A stretch of DNA of 64,000 bases, from positions 7,250,576 through 7,314,575 of the forward strand of contig NC_092099.1 in NCBI RefSeq assembly GCF_045679555.1. The letters run 5' to 3'. The DNA is from Salvelinus alpinus (Eukaryota > Chordata > Actinopteri > Salmoniformes > Salmonidae). Numbering within the stretch: the first letter of the stretch is position 1; every line of letters begins with the position of its first letter. Made by a program: the position numbers and the translations under genes. The notes below the pieces were generated by a model that was given only the letters and a program-made list of their open reading frames with translations, ran no database searches and was not told the DNA's origin. Below are positions 60,401 through 64,000 of this stretch, one piece after another.

Positions 60401-62680
60401 GATTTACAGGTGAACGGTCCTATGAGCTCATAGTACGATTGATTGACAGGTGAACCGACCTGTGAGGTGATGAGGCGGAAAACGCGGAGTGTCTCGGCCT
60501 CGCAGTTCTTCTGCTGGGCCACGCTGGCCGAGATCTGCCCCGCAATCTTGATGCTCTCGCCAGCCTTCCAGCCCAGCACCTTGACCTGGCGCACCCGCAG
60601 CGTGTTCTCTGGCCCCTTCAGCTCCACCTTGATCACATGGTGGTCTCCCCCAGGAAACTCGCTGGTCACCCAGCCCATGTGACGCGAATCGAGGTCGATC
60701 TGGAGAGAGGTGGGGAGATGAAAGGGATTGGTCAGTGAAGCTTGTGTTGATGCCAAGGTGAATCAAAATGTTTAGTACTGCTTCTCCTTTGTTTTTCTTC
60801 TGAAAATGGCTTTATGAACATACAGAAGGGCTTCAAATCAAATGTATTTATATAGCCCTTCTTACATCAGCTGATATCTCAAAGTGCTGTACAGAAACCC
60901 AGCCTAAAACCCCAAACATCAAGCAATGCAGGTGTAGAAGCACGGTTGCTGTAAGTATGCCATATCCTGTACTAATAGTGGTTATAGCTACATGTAGTAA
61001 TCTACTTTTAACCAGAGGCTTTAGACCAGTGCCCCATGTGGTTTGGGTCAAATGTAATGCACTGGGGAATAGAGAGAATCCTTCCTTCTTCACAAAACCC
61101 ACGCACTCAGATCCCTGGAGCTGGTCTATAGAAATAAGAGGCCAAACCTGTTTGATTCTGCAGAGGTCCTCCCCGGCTTTGCCACACAGGAACGTCATGG
61201 AGGTGACTTTGTTCTGTGGAGTTAGAGAAGAGCGCCTTTAATATCAATGAAACAGACAGTTTTCCATTCATTTTAGATTGTGGCATCTGACAAATTTGAT
61301 TTTGGAGTGCACGTCCCTAAGTCCAGAATAGACTATGGAAGGTTCACAGTACTCCATAGAGCCATGACTACATGGAACTCTATTCCAATTCATGCAAGCA
61401 GTAAAATCAGATTTTAAAAAACAGATAAAATACACCTTATGGAACAGCGGGGACTGTGAAGCAACACAAACATGCATACACATGATAACATACACACACC
61501 TACACATAGATTTTGTGTTGTAGATATGTGGTAGTAGAGTAGGGGCCTGAGGGCACACACTTAACATGTTGTGAATGTATTGTAATGTTTTTAAAATTGT
61601 ATAACTGCCTTAATTTTGCTGGACCCCAGGAAGAGTAGCTGCTGCCAAGGCAATAAATAAATACAAACATAAATGTCCCTTTAATTCCTCCCTACTCACC
61701 CCAATGTCACGGGAGTTGTCCACGTGCACAGTGATGTAAGAGGCGTTGATGCCTTTGACGCAGCTGATGGTAATGCACTTGGTCTTGTTCTTGTCCTCAT
61801 CGCCCGACTCCCAAAAGGTCTCAGTTGAGCCATCCGTCAGGCTGCCGATCATGGCCGGACGGCTGGACGTCTTGATGTCCACCACACTGGTCAGGTCCTT
61901 CAGACAGGTCACCAGGCACAGCTCCTGGAAGATCAAATGATGTTCAACATCTCCCAGCTATATAGATAGATACGATTTGATTGGACAATATAGAAATGTC
62001 AATTTCAGACGCACAAGTGGATACAATGCATTTAAAATCATATAGGATAACAGACGAGGTTTAACAATCTAAATGTTATTTTAGGCATATGTGACGCAGC
62101 TTACTTGCCAGCTATGGTCCCAGCAATTTTACGCCCTATAAGCAATATCAAATGCACAAAAATAACTGAAGAAATAGGTTCAATTACCAGAAATTCTCAC
62201 GTGGCCCATTACAAACTCAGCAAAAAAAAGAAACGTCCTCGCACTGTCAACTTTGTTTATTTTCAGCAAACTTAACATGTGTGAATATAACAAGATTCAA
62301 CAACTGAGACAAACTGAACAAGTCTCTTTTCTACCAACCTTCATAAAGTCGAGCTAGCTACCACAAAACTTAATGGGCCAGATCTAGCTTGAACCTAGTC
62401 CTGGTTTAAAAACCATTCTCCATGGAGATTTGCCATTTAAATAAACCTTATTAGCCCAGTACTAGGCTTAATATAATACGGGTCCCGGGAAACGGCCCTA
62501 TCTCCTATGGGATTCTGTCTCACTTGGCTCATGGCCTCATAGCCAGACTGCACACTGATGTTGAAGCTCTCCTCGCTGTCGCCGTCGTCCGACTTGGACA
62601 AGATGTTGTTGATGTGGTGGAACACATTGCTCTGGTGCAGGAACTGGTGGTCAGACTGCTTGAACTTCAAACTCCAACAC
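30337..62680 (-). CDS. mycbp2: MYCBP2 (PHR1/PAM/esrom) E3 ubiquitin ligase, C-terminal 1000 residues (19 exons)
   Basis: MYCBP2 is a giant (about 4640-residue) neuronal E3 ligase of axon growth, synapse formation and axon degeneration. It works with FBXO45, and its known targets include DLK and NMNAT2. Its RING-Cys-relay mechanism passes ubiquitin between two cysteines and onto Ser/Thr. Coding exons on this strand are 62680-62524, 61924-61700, 61213-61148, 60699-60460, 60255-60166, 60027-59947, 59735-59457, 56129-55846, 55397-55181, 54885-54784, 54520-54392, 49341-49209, 48917-48814, 46741-46553, 45458-45351, 43696-43487, 40351-40244, 37085-36920 and 30452-30337. They sum to 3004 nt: one base of a split codon, 1000 codons and a stop. 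Counted from the first full codon, the DOC-like domain is about 55-200, a B-box-like zinc cluster about 581-620, RING-H2 about 750-800, and the relay cysteines are Cys880 and Cys932. The 5' part of the gene lies beyond the window. Confidence 0.96.
31950..32014 (+). repeat. SINE-tail fragment inside LINE
   Basis: It contains AAGTCGCTCTGGATAAGAGC followed by GTCTGCTAAATGAC, the same module (reversed) as at 1168-1356. Confidence 0.65.
33662..33838. mobile_element. hAT-type MITE with 8-bp target duplication
   Basis: This 177-bp element has inverted ends of about 33 bp (TCCAACCCTGTTCCTGGAGA at left, its complement with one change at right). TTGTAATG is duplicated perfectly at 33654-33661 and 33839-33846. 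It has no coding capacity. Confidence 0.9.
35618..35798 (+). mobile_element. Tc1-like right end
   Basis: It ends GGGGTCCGAATACTTTTCGA followed by ATGGTCTGTA, related to the family at 15830-17257. Only the right end is present. Confidence 0.65.
35905..36115 (+). repeat. tRNA-derived SINE
   Basis: The tRNA-like head is CAGGTGGCTTAGCGGTTAAG (A box), then CAGTAACCGAAAGGTCGCTG and GGTTTGAATCCCC (B box). The body includes TAAGGCAGCCCCCCGCACCT. It is the same SINE type as 28810-28922, in the opposite orientation. Confidence 0.8.
36125..36592 (+). mobile_element. L2-like LINE 3' end
   Basis: It runs from CACAGTCTCCAAGTCCAGAA-type sequence to the tail GGACCCCAGGAATAGTAGCT followed by AATGGGGATCCATAATAAA. 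It includes a CA-rich microsatellite at 36370-36382. It is 5'-truncated. Confidence 0.8.
36920..37085 (-). CDS. mycbp2: mycbp2 exon with downstream relay cysteine (residues 908-963)
   Basis: The acceptor CTGCAG precedes ATG TGT TCC. The donor is GCAG/GTACAG and splits a Gly codon. It encodes [20 protein letters not shown], then [20 protein letters not shown]. The Cys of FFCFGTT (codon 37013-37011, residue 932) matches human Cys4572, which esterifies substrate Thr. The adjoining Phe and His943 (human His4583) are kept. Confidence 0.96.
37149..37337 (+). mobile_element. Tc1-like left end
   Basis: It starts ATTCGGAAAGTATTCAGAAC and covers the sub-terminal region. It then stops and is followed by a second left end of the same family. 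Confidence 0.65.
37339..37500 (+). mobile_element. Tc1-like left end, second copy in tandem
   Basis: It starts CAGTGCATTCGGAAAGTATT right after a TA and repeats the sub-terminal order of the previous element. It ends in a T-rich stretch at about 37490. Confidence 0.65.
37530..38613 (+). mobile_element. Tc1-like transposon, 3'-truncated, with partial transposase
   Basis: The decayed left end (CTTGCCACTGTATGTAAATA) is followed by sub-terminal sequence and an open transposase frame. It breaks at about 38613, where unrelated repeat DNA begins. Confidence 0.75.
38002..38613 (+). pseudogene. Tc1-like transposase fragment (about 204 codons)
   Basis: This frame is open from [20 protein letters not shown]. 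It covers the linker ([20 protein letters not shown]) and the first catalytic block ([20 protein letters not shown], Asp in WTDE), then [18 protein letters not shown]. It ends at WVRQQDS, where a normal protein would read on to the second Asp and the PDLNPIE block. The N-terminal helix-turn-helix is not in this frame. The last codons to 38658 come from the adjoining repeat. It cannot transpose. Confidence 0.8.
38640..40156. mobile_element. large noncoding repeat ending AATCGGTCGACCTCTAG (hAT-like)
   Basis: I recognise this as a dispersed salmonid repeat ending GACCTCTAG. A related end is at 50465-50584. It carries the tRNA-promoter-like module at 39452-39660. There is no coding frame of interest. 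The left boundary is uncertain. Confidence 0.5.
39452..39660 (+). repeat. dispersed tRNA-promoter-like repeat, copy 2
   Basis: It begins GGTGTAACCGATGTGAAATG and ends ATACTGTTACACTGG. The outer bases form a short inverted repeat (GCTGGTGTAAC against GCCAGTGTAAC). The CTGGTTCGAGCCC stretch resembles a B box. It is parallel to 26990-27192. Confidence 0.65.
40244..40351 (-). CDS. mycbp2: mycbp2 exon with upstream relay cysteine (residues 872-907)
   Basis: The acceptor TTGCAG precedes GCG TAC TTT, and the donor is CAG/GTGGGT. It encodes [20 protein letters not shown] and [16 protein letters not shown]. The Cys in EARCDAE (codon 40327-40325, residue 880) counts back from the C-terminus to human Cys4520, the upstream relay cysteine. 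Glu894 matches human Glu4534. Confidence 0.96.
40768..41200 (+). repeat. salmonid tRNA-derived SINE
   Basis: The head has TCTAAGGCACTGCATCGGAG and the B box GGTTCGATCCTGGGC. The body has CGCAGCCGGCCGCGACCGGG and CCTCCGACACATTGGTGCGG. The tail is AAATTGGGGAGAAAAAATG. The same SINE occurs at 47341-47835 and 48288-48680. Confidence 0.85.
41230..42860 (-). mobile_element. non-LTR retrotransposon (APE endonuclease plus RT start)
   Basis: It contains an intact endonuclease-region frame (41899-42780) followed by decayed N-terminal RT sequence on the minus strand. It is distinct from the L2-like and RSg-1-like copies. The 3' half is absent, replaced near 41230 by the SINE. Confidence 0.75.
41899..42780 (-). 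CDS. LINE APE-type endonuclease fragment (293 aa, open)
   Basis: This is an uninterrupted frame from a LINE ORF2. Residues 1-10 ([10 protein letters not shown]) are the usual strand before the active site. [11 protein letters not shown] (about 38-48) is the conserved GDFN block, with His for Asn. [12 protein letters not shown], with the conserved Asp, and [10 protein letters not shown], the SDH catalytic His motif, follow. The last 120 residues are Lys/Asn-rich linker. The N-terminal catalytic Glu region lies outside the frame and RT is decayed, so it should not be active. The GDFN Asn change would also weaken catalysis. Confidence 0.75.
   Translation of the reverse strand: MYVCAAYAPPSDSSYYDDQFIDNLHTEIIQFQAEGNVLLCGDFHVRTGSETDYTDAGGNHHIFGHPSLYCCPIINNRNNPDQILNKNGKELVHLCRALGLYMLNGRIRGDYLGQFTYCSALGTNVVDYAITDIVPSSISAFTVRPQTPLSDHRQIVFLKKLTGNTHSKKQPNKLYMNQSYRWAPNSVERLIETLNSNEMMNSIQFFNNSQYQNNEGVNLATQNINCIFQKAASKANLRKPKKCNIRNKKRNVSEKFKIIRKHLRQMSNEKHKQQNNPELCYEYFETLKQYKHT
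42921..43476 (+). mobile_element. hAT (ZBED-like) transposon remnant
   Basis: The plus-strand frame from 42921 contains [20 protein letters not shown] followed by [12 protein letters not shown], the conserved hAT TDGWTS block. The right edge (CCAAACCATGGGTTTGGTGA, then ACCGTTACACCCC) resembles a hAT terminus. It stops about 10 nt from a MYCBP2 splice donor. Confidence 0.65.
43487..43696 (-). CDS. mycbp2: mycbp2 exon after RING (residues 802-871)
   Basis: The acceptor CTCCCAG precedes AAC AAG ATC, and the donor is AAG/GTAGGC. It encodes [20 protein letters not shown] through [15 protein letters not shown], the linker helix and the start of the tandem-cysteine domain. A hAT-like remnant ends about 10 nt beyond the donor. 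Confidence 0.95.
43900..44075 (-). repeat. possible tRNA-like SINE
   Basis: On the minus strand GGTCTAACGGTTAGTTCC and GGGTTCAAATCCAACC resemble A and B boxes. The + strand start TTTATTGACCAGATAGGA resembles a common fish repeat. Confidence 0.4.
44631..45297. repeat. ~670-bp foldback (nested inverted repeats) beside the RING exon
   Basis: The outer arms are TGCGGTTGTCTTTCAACTTC (44632) and its complement at about 45277-45297. The inner arms are GCCGACGTTGGCATAATTTG (about 44906) against the complement of about 45190-45225, and GGCGGGTTAGCTAG (about 44947) against CTAGCTAACCCGCC (about 45148). It has no open frame. It ends about 53 nt before the donor end of the exon at 45351. Confidence 0.75.
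45351..45458 (-). CDS. mycbp2: mycbp2 exon, second half of RING-H2 (residues 766-801)
   Basis: The acceptor CCTCAG precedes CTG GAT TGC, and the donor is AAG/GTACTA. It encodes [20 protein letters not shown] through GFMSCPICK. It supplies the remaining ligands C-x-H-x2-H-x2-C and CPIC, so the domain is the C3H2C3 type. It binds the E2-ubiquitin. Confidence 0.96.
45994..46172 (+). mobile_element. L2-like LINE 3' tail
   Basis: It runs from GTACACATGGATTTTGTGTT to CTGGACCCCAGGAAGAGTAG. Only the last part of the element is present. Confidence 0.75.
46244..46316. repeat. perfect 27-bp inverted repeat with 19-nt loop
   Basis: The arms 46244-46270 (TCTCCACTGAGTTAGGTAAA...) and 46290-46316 are exact reverse complements. 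It lies in a MYCBP2 intron between a LINE tail and the RING exon. Confidence 0.95.
46553..46741 (-). CDS. mycbp2: mycbp2 exon, first half of RING (residues 703-765)
   Basis: The acceptor CTGTAG precedes GAG TAT GCC, and the donor is CAG/GTACGC. It encodes [20 protein letters not shown], a further Cys-rich stretch, then [20 protein letters not shown] and Q. The first RING zinc pair is Cys750 and Cys753 (CMIC; first Cys codon at 46600-46598). Confidence 0.96.
47066..47157 (+). mobile_element. Tc1-like left end (TGAACA-end family)
   Basis: It starts ATTGAACAAAAATATAAATG and is truncated after about 90 bp. Confidence 0.65.
47341..47835 (-). repeat. salmonid tRNA-derived SINE, reverse orientation
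   Basis: Reading the minus strand from 47835: CCTCCCGGGTGGCGCAGTGG head, GGTTCGCGCCCAGGC (B box), GCAGCCGGCCGCGACCGGG, then a tail and a run of about 27 T on the + strand (47344-47370). It looks full length. Confidence 0.88.
48288..48680 (+). repeat. salmonid tRNA-derived SINE with duplicated head
   Basis: It has the same SINE type as 40768. The tRNA-like head is present twice in tandem as 73-bp units (48308-48380 and 48381-48453). Each has TGGTCTAAGG-like A-box sequence and a GGTTNGATCCCGGGC B box. The usual body follows once. Confidence 0.85.
48814..48917 (-). CDS. mycbp2: mycbp2 exon (residues 668-702)
   Basis: The acceptor TGTGCAG precedes GG AAT CCA, and the donor is CAG/GTACCA. It encodes [20 protein letters not shown], then [14 protein letters not shown], a cysteine-rich linker. 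It reads as NPASCSSD where human has a longer-looking Ser-rich KPTTSSSE. It contains no ATG. Confidence 0.93.
49209..49341 (-). CDS. mycbp2: mycbp2 exon (residues 624-668)
   Basis: The acceptor CTCCAG precedes GTG TTT AAG. The donor is ACGG/GTAACA and splits a Gly codon. It encodes [20 protein letters not shown] through MVEFREHTG. Confidence 0.95.
49873..50034 (+). mobile_element. Tc1-like left end (same family as 12735-13598)
   Basis: It starts CACTATATATACAAAAGTAT and runs to GAAGAGCTCAGTGACC, where it is cut off. Confidence 0.8.
50390..50584. repeat. SINE tail and hAT-like repeat end
   Basis: A SINE-like tail (CTTGCCAAGTTAAATAAAG) is followed from about 50465 by a repeat ending AATCGGTCGACCTCTAG, the same end as at 40156. 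Confidence 0.55.
50765..51109 (+). pseudogene. LTR-retrotransposon aspartic protease fragment
   Basis: This frame is open from 50765. It begins [20 protein letters not shown], in which DSGS is a retropepsin active-site motif (codons 50774-50785). Near its end [18 protein letters not shown] matches the second conserved protease block. A stop lies just upstream at 50762-50764, and no RT follows, since a LINE begins near 51472. It is a relic of a Gypsy-type pol polyprotein; the exact family is not resolved. Confidence 0.6.
51472..54000 (-). mobile_element. L2-like LINE, long but frameshifted
   Basis: From the 5' side, endonuclease pieces are at 53993-53643 ([28 protein letters not shown]) and 53628-53146 ([19 protein letters not shown]). 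RT is at 52588-52313 ([16 protein letters not shown]) and 52295-52026 ([20 protein letters not shown]). A C-terminal part reaches 51472. Each domain lies in a different frame with stops, so it is inactive. Confidence 0.85.
54392..54520 (-). CDS. mycbp2: mycbp2 exon, B-box-like zinc cluster (residues 581-623)
   Basis: The acceptor TCCACAG precedes CCC ATG TGC, and the donor is CAG/GTCAGT. It encodes [20 protein letters not shown], then [20 protein letters not shown] and QRQ. The C/H spacing (CDNH, CNMC, CTDC, HLH) resembles a B-box zinc finger. Confidence 0.95.
54784..54885 (-). CDS. mycbp2: mycbp2 exon (residues 547-580)
   Basis: The acceptor CTGTAG precedes TTG TGG CTT, and the donor is ATG/GTAACT. 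It encodes [20 protein letters not shown] followed by [14 protein letters not shown]. Confidence 0.93.
54989..55134. mobile_element. 146-bp MITE with 18-bp inverted ends
   Basis: The ends CAGACCTGGGTTCAAAT and its complement (ATTTGAACCCAGGTCTG) bound an AT-rich core. No clear target duplication was seen. It lies in a MYCBP2 intron. Confidence 0.75.
55181..55397 (-). CDS. mycbp2: mycbp2 exon (residues 474-546)
   Basis: The acceptor GTGCAG precedes C TAC ATT, completing the split Ser. The donor is CGG/GTACGG. It encodes [20 protein letters not shown] through [16 protein letters not shown]. Confidence 0.95.
55846..56129 (-). CDS. mycbp2: mycbp2 exon (residues 380-474)
   Basis: The acceptor TCCCAG precedes GTG ACC TCT. 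The donor is TCCAG/GTGAGA and splits a Ser codon. It encodes [20 protein letters not shown], then [20 protein letters not shown], and ends LPLIFNS. Confidence 0.95.
56366..56515 (+). repeat. tRNA-derived SINE
   Basis: GTGTAGCTCAGTTGGTGGAG (A box) and GGGTTCGATCCCCATGGGG (B box) are followed by the tail AAGTCGCCCTGCATAAGGGC. The tRNA-like head is well preserved. Confidence 0.8.
57015..57150 (+). repeat. tRNA-derived SINE, second copy
   Basis: TTGTAGCTCAGTTGGTTGAG and GTGGGTTCAATTCACAGG, then AAGTCGCTTTGGATAAAAGT. The same SINE as 56366, more decayed. Confidence 0.78.
57291..59403 (+). mobile_element. Tc1-like transposon, full length, split by a solo LTR
   Basis: The TA-flanked ends read CAGTTGAAGTCGGAAG and CTTCCGACTTCAACTG. 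The transposase start is at 57665 ([20 protein letters not shown], the helix-turn-helix). The 3' coding part at 58810-59175 keeps [20 protein letters not shown] and [15 protein letters not shown], with the second and third catalytic acids. Internal stops occur. A 561-bp LTR sits at 58054-58614 exactly where WSDET, with the first Asp, would be read. Confidence 0.9.
58054..58614 (+). mobile_element. solo LTR (copy 2) with 5-bp target duplication
   Basis: This 561-bp TG...CA element (TGTTATGGGATTT to CTTCAACA) has perfect TCTGA copies at 58049-58053 and 58615-58619. Removing it and one copy restores the Tc1 reading. AATAAA at 58474-58479 and a TATATAG stretch near 58431 look like LTR signals. 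It is the same family as 19091-19592. Confidence 0.93.
59457..59735 (-). CDS. mycbp2: mycbp2 exon (residues 287-379)
   Basis: The acceptor CCTCCAG precedes GTG TGC GCC, and the donor is CAG/GTGGGG. It encodes [20 protein letters not shown] through [12 protein letters not shown]. Relative to the human sequence there are a few extra Ser/Asp/Thr residues in the [18 protein letters not shown] stretch. A Tc1 ends about 53 nt beyond its donor. Confidence 0.94.
59947..60027 (-). CDS. mycbp2: mycbp2 exon (residues 260-286)
   Basis: The acceptor CATCAG precedes GCG CCG, and the donor is CAG/GTCAGT. It encodes [20 protein letters not shown] then LTNLQKQ. It is phase 0 at both ends and continues directly into [10 protein letters not shown] of the next exon. 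Confidence 0.92.
60166..60255 (-). CDS. mycbp2: mycbp2 exon (residues 230-259)
   Basis: The acceptor GTGTAG precedes GTA TTT GGG, and the donor is AAG/GTCAGG. It encodes [20 protein letters not shown] and [10 protein letters not shown], an acidic linker. It has no ATG, so frame and splice sites identify it. Confidence 0.9.
60460..60699 (-). CDS. mycbp2: mycbp2 exon, end of DOC-like domain (residues 150-229)
   Basis: The acceptor CTCCAG precedes ATC GAC CTC, and the donor is CAG/GTCGGT. It encodes [20 protein letters not shown] through VRQVKVLGW, the final strands of the DOC fold, then [20 protein letters not shown] and ITSQ. Confidence 0.95.
60838..60950 (+). repeat. dispersed salmonid repeat
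   Basis: ATTTATATAGCCCTTCTTAC and ATCTCAAAGTGCTGTACAGA are familiar as a high-copy salmonid repeat. Class unknown to me. It lies in a MYCBP2 intron. Confidence 0.55.
61148..61213 (-). CDS. mycbp2: mycbp2 small exon in DOC-like domain (22 codons)
   Basis: The acceptor TCCACAG precedes AAC AAA GTC, and the donor is CAG/GTTTGG. It encodes [20 protein letters not shown] followed by KQ, in phase 0 with both neighbours. Confidence 0.92.
61305..61665 (+). mobile_element. L2-like LINE 3' end
   Basis: It runs from AAGTCCAGAATAGACTATGG to CTGGACCCCAGGAAGAGTAG and AATAAATAAAT. It matches the tails at 36125 and 45994. Confidence 0.8.
61700..61924 (-). CDS. mycbp2: mycbp2 exon, start of DOC-like domain (residues 53-127)
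   Basis: The acceptor TTCCAG precedes GAG CTG TGC, and the donor is GGG/GTGAGT. It encodes [20 protein letters not shown], then the APC10/DOC jelly-roll start ([20 protein letters not shown]) and ends HVDNSRDIG. This domain resembles the substrate-binding fold of APC10. Confidence 0.95.
62213..62325 (-). mobile_element. Tc1-like terminal fragment
   Basis: AACTCAGCAAAAAAAAGAAA followed by CAAACTTAACATGTGTGAAT and CAACTGAGACAAACTGAAC matches the end of another salmonid Tc1-like family as I recall it. Only the end is present. Confidence 0.55.
62524..62680 (-). CDS. mycbp2: mycbp2 exon (residues 1-52 of the visible part)
   Basis: The acceptor CTATCAG precedes G TGT TGG; the first base belongs to a codon begun in an exon outside the window. 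It encodes [18 protein letters not shown] through GYEAMSQ, and the donor is CAA/GTGAGA. It is the most 5' exon I could recognise. Confidence 0.93.
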
Positions 62681-62789
62681 CTGATAGATAGATGGGGAAA
62701 GACTCCGGGTCAAGGGTGAATTATGCGCTCACATTGATCAGTAAAGTGGTAGCTAAGTTGGTTGGAGGAATTTTTACGTTTTTTATAAG

Positions 62790-63065
62790 AATTTTTTTAT
62801 CTTTTATTTAACCTTAATTTAACTAGGCAAGTCCTTTAAGAACAAATTCTTATTTACAATGACGTCCAAACCCGGACAACGCTGGGCCAATTGTGCGCCG
62901 CCCTATGGGACTCCCAATCGCCGCTGCGTCACTCGGGAGCCCGAGGGGAGGATGGTGCTAGCAACACCAGGGTTGTGGGTTAAATTTCTGCATGGGCCAT
63001 GTATACTGAATATCTGTGTCACATGTTGGCCACTATGAATAAAAGAGTGTCTGCTAAACGACCAT
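62790..63065 (-). repeat. SINE debris (two overlapping types)
   Basis: At 62790-62940 a minus-strand SINE has a CTATGGGACTCCCAATCGC body and a TTTATTTAACCTTAATTTAA tail. At 62945-63065 a plus-strand SINE remnant has CAACACCAGGGTTGTGGGTT and AAAAGAGTGTCTGCTAAACG. Confidence 0.55.
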
Positions 63066-64000
63066 ATACCTATTCAATCAGACACTGGAAGAGAAGTTCA
63101 TGACTTCTTTTGCACAGGTGCTTTGTTGCCGTTTTTTGTGGGACTGGAAAATTGCTCGGAATGTGAAAGAACGTTATTAAAAGGATCTGACCCTTTTTTA
63201 AATTTTCGCCTAAAATGACATACCCAAATCTAACTGCCTGTAGCTCAGGACCTAAAGCAAGGATATGCATATTCTTGAAACAATTTGAAAGGAAACACTT
63301 TGAAGTTTGTGGAAATGTGAAATTAATGTAGGAGAATATAACACATTAGGTCTGGTAAAATATAATACAAACCAAAAAACATGATTTTTTTGGGGTTCCA
63401 TCATCTTTGAAATGCAAGAGAAAGGCCATAATATAATATAGGAATCAAGGCGCAATTTAGTTTTCGGACACTAGATGACAGGAGTGGGTGCAAAGTTTCC
63501 GATTGATCCAGTGAAGCATTGCAATAATGCACAATATTTTCTATCTGCCCAAATGTGCCGAATTGGTCAATTGAACATAACAAAAATGATACGGTAATAC
63601 AGAATTTAAGTTTACACACTCCCAGGAATGTCATACATGACGGATCATTAGCTTATACACTAACTTTCACACATCTAGATGGCCAGGCGGGGTGGTTGTG
63701 GAGCCAGAGACCGCAGGGGTTCAAACTGTAGAACCCAATTCCTACTTTTGAATATAAAAATAGATTTGATCAAACAAAACTATGCTACCTTTAATCTTTG
63801 GGACCCTCAGGATGACAAATCAGAGCAAGATTACTGAATGTAAGTACATTATTTACCTTCAGAGGGGAATGTATCAAACCAGTTGCCGTGAAAAGTTTTG
63901 TTGTTGTGTACTCTCCTCAAACAATAGCATGGTATGTTTTCACTGTAAATTGGACAATGCAGTTAGATTAACAGGAATTTAAGCTTTCTACCCATATAAG
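63066..64000. other. mycbp2: probable mycbp2 intron, no exon recognised
   Basis: The exon at 62680 begins inside a codon, so more coding exons must lie further right. None was recognised up to the window edge. Confidence 0.45.

Overview
The window is nuclear DNA of a ray-finned fish, almost certainly a salmonid. It is packed with degenerate Tc1-like DNA transposons that still carry recognisable inverted ends. It also holds tRNA-derived SINEs of the salmonid type and 5'-truncated LINEs, including an RSg-1-like family. Two vertebrate genes with typical introns lie among them. Nothing bacterial, viral or CRISPR-like was seen, and I found no previously undescribed biological system.

Two real protein-coding genes are present, both on the minus strand. 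FBXL3 (coding exons at 11890-18866) encodes the F-box/LRR subunit of the SCF ligase that degrades cryptochromes. It is complete and predicts 446 residues. MYCBP2 (PHR1/PAM/esrom; 19 exons between 30337 and 62680) enters from beyond the right edge. Only its last 1000 residues are here: the DOC/APC10-like domain, a B-box-like zinc cluster, the RING-H2 domain and the tandem-cysteine domain of the RING-Cys-relay ligase. Every exon reads open, every junction has GT/AG sites, and the codon phases sum correctly, so both genes look functional. The order MYCBP2 then FBXL3, in tandem on one strand, matches the mammalian locus.

Layout. Positions 1-4480 are a nest of transposons (a Tc1 split by a LINE that was itself split by a SINE and another Tc1). 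Positions 4481-11700 hold scattered Tc1 deletion derivatives. Positions 11890-18866 are FBXL3, with a full-length dead Tc1 in one intron. Positions 18870-29510 are intergenic: a solo LTR, a LINE interrupted by a hAT element with a 387-residue open frame, a second LINE end, and a possible FBXL3 first exon. Positions 29515-62680 are MYCBP2, whose introns hold LINEs, SINEs, MITEs, foldbacks and a Tc1 carrying a second solo LTR. Positions 62681-64000 are intronic or upstream sequence with SINE debris.

The clearest structural findings are two solo LTRs of one family, each with a perfect 5-bp target duplication; a hAT with a perfect 8-bp duplication inside a LINE; a hAT MITE with a perfect 8-bp duplication; a perfect 27-bp hairpin; and a roughly 670-bp inverted-repeat structure beside the RING exon. 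Family names come from recall of sequence, not from a database search.
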